Positions 60,660 to 64,000 of a stretch of DNA of 64,000 nucleotides are shown here, in pieces (position 1 is the first letter of the stretch; the number at the start of each line of letters is the position of its first letter). Made by a program: the position numbers and the translations under genes. Origin of the DNA: an uncultured Lachnospiraceae bacterium (GTDB taxonomy: Bacteria; Bacillota; Clostridia; Lachnospirales; Lachnospiraceae); NCBI GenBank assembly GCA_947632515.1, contig CANRPO010000008.1:1-64000 (forward strand), read 5' to 3'. A model generated the notes under the pieces. That model was not told the DNA's origin. It searched no databases and saw only the letters and a program-made list of their open reading frames with translations.

Positions 60660-62513
60660 ATGGCATTCGACGGCATCACCATCGCAAACATCACAAGAGA
60701 ACTCCACGACGCTCTCCTCGGCGGGCGGATCTATAAGATCGCGCAGCCGGAGAGCGACGAGCTGCTGCTCACGGTCAAGAACAACGGCGCGCAGTACAGA
60801 CTGCTGTTATCTGCGGACGCGTCGCTCCCCCTCGTCTATCTGACGGAGGCGAACAAGCCGAGTCCCCAGACCGCTCCCGGTTTCTGTATGCTCCTGCGCA
60901 AGCATCTGCAGAATGCCAGAATCGTCGGCATCGCGCAGCCCGGCTTAGAGCGCGTCATACATCTGGAGCTGGAACATCTCAATGAGCTGGGCGACGTCTG
61001 CCGCAAGAAACTGATCGTGGAAATCATGGGAAAACACAGCAACATCATCTTCTGCGACGATCAGGACAGGATCATCGACAGCATCAAGCACATCTCGGGA
61101 ATGGTCAGCTCCGTCCGCGAGGTGCTGCCGGGCAGGGATTACTTTATTCCACAGACGCAGGATAAGGAGAACCCCCTGCGTTTCTGCGGGCAGTATGTCA
61201 GTCTGCCATCCTGTCCAACCGGCGCTGCGGCTGACGGCGAGATGTGTGCCCCCGACGTCGCGGACGTCTTTCTCAAAGATGCCCGCGACGATACTGTGAT
61301 AAGTTATGTAAACTTTACGGAATCTATGCAGAAAAAGCCCATGCCCGCGTACAAGGCGCTCTACACTGCTTACACGGGACTTTCCCCCATCATTGCACAG
61401 GAACTCTGCCACCGCGCGGACATCGACGGCGACAGGCCCGCCAATGCCCTGGACGACTCCTCTCTGCAGGCCCTGTACGCCGCGCTGCAAGGCATGATGA
61501 GCCAAGTCGTAAGCGGCGCTTTTACACCGACCGTCATCTACGACGGCAGAGAGCCCATTGAGTTTGCGGCCCTGCCCCTGACGCTCTACGCGGACAAGAC
61601 CGCTCGGACGTTCGATTCGATCAGCGCCCTTCTGGAACAGTATTACGCACAGCGAAACGTCCTGACACGCATCCGCCAGAAGTCCGCGGATCTGAGAAGG
61701 ATCGTGCAGACCGCTCTGGAGCGCAATGTCAAGAAATACGACTTGCAGCTAAGGCAGATGAAAGACACGGAAAAACGGGACAAATATAAAGTCTACGGCG
61801 AACTGCTGAACGCCTACGGCTACAACTTGGAACCGGGCGCCAAGTCTCTTGAGGCAACCGATTATTATACCAGCGAGACAGTCACGATCCCGCTGGACAA
61901 TACCCTGACGCCGCAGGAGAACGCCAAAAAATATTTTGACAAGTATGCAAAATTGAAAAGGACCCATGAGGCTCTCTCCGAGTTGACCGTTCAGGTCAAG
62001 GAAGAGATCGGGCACTTGGAATCCGTGCTTACCTCCCTCGACATCGCCATGCAGGAGGAAGATCTGGTACAGATCAAGGAGGAGTTGATCGAGAACGGTT
62101 ACATCCGCAGAAAGGGCGGCGCGAAGAAGGTCAAGGTCACGAGCAGGCCTTTTCACTATATCAGCAGCGACGGCTTTCACATGTATGTGGGAAAGAACAA
62201 CTATCAGAACGACGAGCTGACTTTCAAGTTTGCAAACGGCGGCGACTGGTGGTTTCACGCAAAAAAGATTCCCGGCTCCCACGTGATCGTGAAGACCGAG
62301 GGCAAAGAGCTGCCCGACCGCACCTTCGAGGAGGCCGCGCGCCTCGCCGCCTACTACTCCCGGGGACGGGAGCAGGAGAAGGTGGAGATCGACTATCTGC
62401 AGCGCAAGAACGTCAAGAAACCAAACGGCGCGAAACCCGGTTTCGTCGTCTACTACACCAACTACTCGCTGGCCATCGACTCGGACATCTCTGGGATCGA
62501 GCAGATAGAATGA
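60660..62513 (+). CDS. rqcH: Ribosome quality control protein RqcH (NFACT family)
   Basis: Binds stalled 50S subunits and directs poly-alanine tailing of trapped chains for degradation. The 617-residue protein has the NFACT-N domain (MAFDGITIANITREL start), helix-hairpin-helix and coiled-coil regions (about 260-440) and the C-terminal NFACT-R domain with NDELTFKFANGGDWWFHAKKIPGSHVI. Earlier literature calls the family fibronectin-binding proteins. GGAAAGG lies upstream of the ATG. It has its own promoter, divergent from yicC. Length and domain order are normal. Confidence 0.94.
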   Translation: MAFDGITIANITRELHDALLGGRIYKIAQPESDELLLTVKNNGAQYRLLLSADASLPLVYLTEANKPSPQTAPGFCMLLRKHLQNARIVGIAQPGLERVIHLELEHLNELGDVCRKKLIVEIMGKHSNIIFCDDQDRIIDSIKHISGMVSSVREVLPGRDYFIPQTQDKENPLRFCGQYVSLPSCPTGAAADGEMCAPDVADVFLKDARDDTVISYVNFTESMQKKPMPAYKALYTAYTGLSPIIAQELCHRADIDGDRPANALDDSSLQALYAALQGMMSQVVSGAFTPTVIYDGREPIEFAALPLTLYADKTARTFDSISALLEQYYAQRNVLTRIRQKSADLRRIVQTALERNVKKYDLQLRQMKDTEKRDKYKVYGELLNAYGYNLEPGAKSLEATDYYTSETVTIPLDNTLTPQENAKKYFDKYAKLKRTHEALSELTVQVKEEIGHLESVLTSLDIAMQEEDLVQIKEELIENGYIRRKGGAKKVKVTSRPFHYISSDGFHMYVGKNNYQNDELTFKFANGGDWWFHAKKIPGSHVIVKTEGKELPDRTFEEAARLAAYYSRGREQEKVEIDYLQRKNVKKPNGAKPGFVVYYTNYSLAIDSDISGIEQIE

Positions 62514-62592
62514 ACGCTGACGTCTCAACCGCTGATGACTAAAAGCCGCTCCTTACTAAGCTAACTTACAGCCCGTTTAAACCATCATTCGG

Positions 62593-63152
62593 TTAATGCG
62601 CGTCATTTTTTGCGAAACGCCTAACACCAGTCACAAACTGGTTAAAACTTTCCGATGAGTTGTGTTCAATATCCATATGCGGTGCAACTCTTTCGGCTCC
62701 CTCAATCTGCTGATGCTCCGGAATAATGGAATATAACTCTTCTTTTGGCGATGAAATACTGTCGGGAATACGGTATTTTCTTTTTGCGATAAAGATCTGA
62801 GTTTGGGATTGTTATATGCGATCGCAAGAGCGCTGACATCTCCAAAATACCAAGATTCCATTTCCTGACAGGCAATTCTCACCAAAACCCGTTTTCCTGT
62901 ACTTTCGCACAGAGATAGAAGTTCCTGTTTCAATTTGATACAATCCCGTGCATCCTGATCCTCTAAAATCACAAAACGAATATCGCCGGGTTCGTTCCAC
63001 CCCCGCAACTTATGAGGTATTGATCTTTGCAAGTCCTGTTTCCCTCTATGGGGAATGGTTTGAAACTCTACGCCATTCGGAAGTATCTTTGGAAGCAGAA
63101 TATCCAAAAGATGCTTTGAAGAGGGTTCTTCGAGCAAAAAGACCAGTTTCAT
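62593..63152 (-). pseudogene. DUF4276-family protein gene, broken by a frameshift
   Basis: From 63152 the frame encodes a DUF4276-like protein (KLVFLLEEPS start, VILEDQDARDC, RIACQEMESWYFGD), then at about residue 124 it shifts out of phase and stops at 62631. Reading the -1 frame from about 62778 continues the family C-terminus (YRIPDSISSPKEEL, later SFNQFVTGVRRF) to a stop at 62593-62595. The break lies in the A-rich tract CAAAAAGAAAATACC (minus strand); one missing A would explain it. LLEEPS and EDQD recall Toprim-type acidic residues. It overlaps the upstream ATPase gene by 4 bases (ATGA). Sequencing error or programmed frameshifting are alternatives to true loss. Confidence 0.8.
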
Positions 63153-64000
63153 GTTGAAAAGTCCCCCGCTTTTTTAGCTTCACTCAGCAATAATCCCTGC
63201 TGCCAAATCTCCCCAAGCAGATCGCCTTCATGATAAAGAGATGCAACCAGCGGCAGATCCAACGCACGAACAATTTGGGTATAGCCGTCATTCTTAATCA
63301 AACAGTACAGCTCTTCCAAGCGAACAGCATCCAAGAAGTCAGGAGAATGAGTTGAAATAAAAACTTGTCCCCCAATATACGAGTAATGTCTGAACTCTTC
63401 AGCCAATTGCAGAAGAAGTTCCGGATAGAGTTGATTCTCCGGCTCTTCCACGCAGAGCAGCGCATGAGGATTTGGGTCTCTGAGCAAAACCAGATAAGTA
63501 AACATTTTTATAGTCCCATCAGAAACGAATTTAGAAGAAAACGGATTCTTAAACTGCCCGTCTTGAAATCGCAGAATAATGTAGCCGTCTTCTGTAGTCT
63601 TCGCCTCAACATTTGTAACACCTGGCACCCGCTCCCGCATCGCCTCTAGAATAGATTCAAAGCGATCTCTGTGGTTCTCATAAAGAAATTTTGCAACTTG
63701 TGCCAGATTATTGCCAGTGGTTGAAAGCGATTCACTGTAATTCGCTTCATTGCGGTCACGCGCACTCTCAATGTGAAAATCTGATACATACCAGTTCTCA
63801 ATCAATCGGCGCAAAGATGCAACCGCAGGAAAGTCTTCAAACTGCCCCAATCCTTTTACGGCCAAAATATCCGGAGCGGAAACCTGTTGCGGTGTGCGTG
63901 TTGCCATTTGAACATCCTCGTATGACCGAAGAACACCACCAGCTGCAGCGCCGCGCCCATACGAGAAATCAAGAATCTTCCACGGAGCACCATACTGCCC
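63149..64000 (-). CDS. AAA-family ATPase (OLD/RecF-like), partial at window edge
   Basis: The open frame runs without a stop to base 64000, so the N-terminus, including Walker A, lies outside. The visible part covers an ABC/SMC-type ATPase C-terminal half, with LRFQDGQFKNPFSSKFVSDGTIKMFTYL (signature-like region), Walker B LLCVEEPENQLYPELL and the switch STHSPDFLDAV. An internal ATG at 63907 is not the true start. It forms a two-gene unit with the DUF4276 gene, overlapping by 4 bases. Such ATPase plus Toprim-like pairs are known or proposed anti-phage systems. The base composition is more AT-rich than its neighbours, suggesting recent transfer. Confidence 0.82.
   Translation of the reverse strand, partial: GQYGAPWKILDFSYGRGAAAGGVLRSYEDVQMATRTPQQVSAPDILAVKGLGQFEDFPAVASLRRLIENWYVSDFHIESARDRNEANYSESLSTTGNNLAQVAKFLYENHRDRFESILEAMRERVPGVTNVEAKTTEDGYIILRFQDGQFKNPFSSKFVSDGTIKMFTYLVLLRDPNPHALLCVEEPENQLYPELLLQLAEEFRHYSYIGGQVFISTHSPDFLDAVRLEELYCLIKNDGYTQIVRALDLPLVASLYHEGDLLGEIWQQGLLLSEAKKAGDFST

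Overview
The window looks like a chromosomal piece of a spore-forming, anaerobic Clostridia member, most likely a gut Lachnospiraceae. The reasons are the fairly GC-rich Firmicute coding style, strong AGGAGG ribosome sites, SpoIIM and a SpoVB-type flippase, RNase Y, RemA, an [FeFe] hydrogenase, a bile-salt-hydrolase-type enzyme and a large pectin-use locus. Family placement is inference; no rRNA, tRNA or CRISPR array was seen.

Layout. 1-3.7 kb holds the glycolytic genes gap, pgk and tpiA (minus strand), with an operator-like palindrome at the gap promoter. 3.9-8.6 kb holds a PHP phosphatase, a flavodoxin-type reductase and a BlaI/BlaR1-like pair whose sensor half is unusual. 8.6-18 kb is housekeeping: mnmA, a flippase, DAHP synthase, xerD, spoIIM, nudF, an aminotransferase and rny. 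18.2-46 kb is a pectin/galacturonate region. 46.2-62.5 kb returns to ordinary genes: a serine hydrolase, recX-recA with SOS boxes, a bile salt hydrolase homologue, a chemoreceptor, a repeat-rich membrane protein, the operon yicC-remA-gmk-rpoZ-trpD-rimO-pgsA-cinA, and rqcH. At 62.6-64 kb an AT-richer pair appears, an OLD/RecF-type AAA ATPase (cut by the window end) and a DUF4276 gene broken by a one-base frameshift. It resembles an acquired defence module.

How the pectin region works. A three-part ABC importer (42.2-45.8 kb) brings in oligosaccharides. Two GH43 enzymes, one carrying ankyrin repeats, and a rhamnogalacturonan acetylesterase would trim side groups. A pectin methylesterase, a GH28 exo-polygalacturonase and a GH105 unsaturated uronyl hydrolase finish the backbone. 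None of these enzymes has a signal peptide, so degradation is predicted to be cytoplasmic. Galacturonate then goes through UxaC, UxaB, UxaA, KdgK and Eda to pyruvate and glyceraldehyde 3-phosphate; unsaturated uronate enters through KduI and KduD. An [FeFe] hydrogenase with a GltD-type partner heads the KDG-pathway operon, tying H2 metabolism to uronate use. A LacI-family regulator sits between the divergent uxa operons, and near-identical 14-bp palindromes occur at the uxaB, lacI and transporter promoters, which suggests one regulon.

Main points for follow-up: the ankyrin-GH43 fusion, the shared operator set, the hydrogenase inside the KDG operon, the BlaR1-like protein with a coiled-coil outer region, the frameshifted DUF4276/ATPase pair and a 126-bp nested palindromic element at 42.0-42.1 kb.
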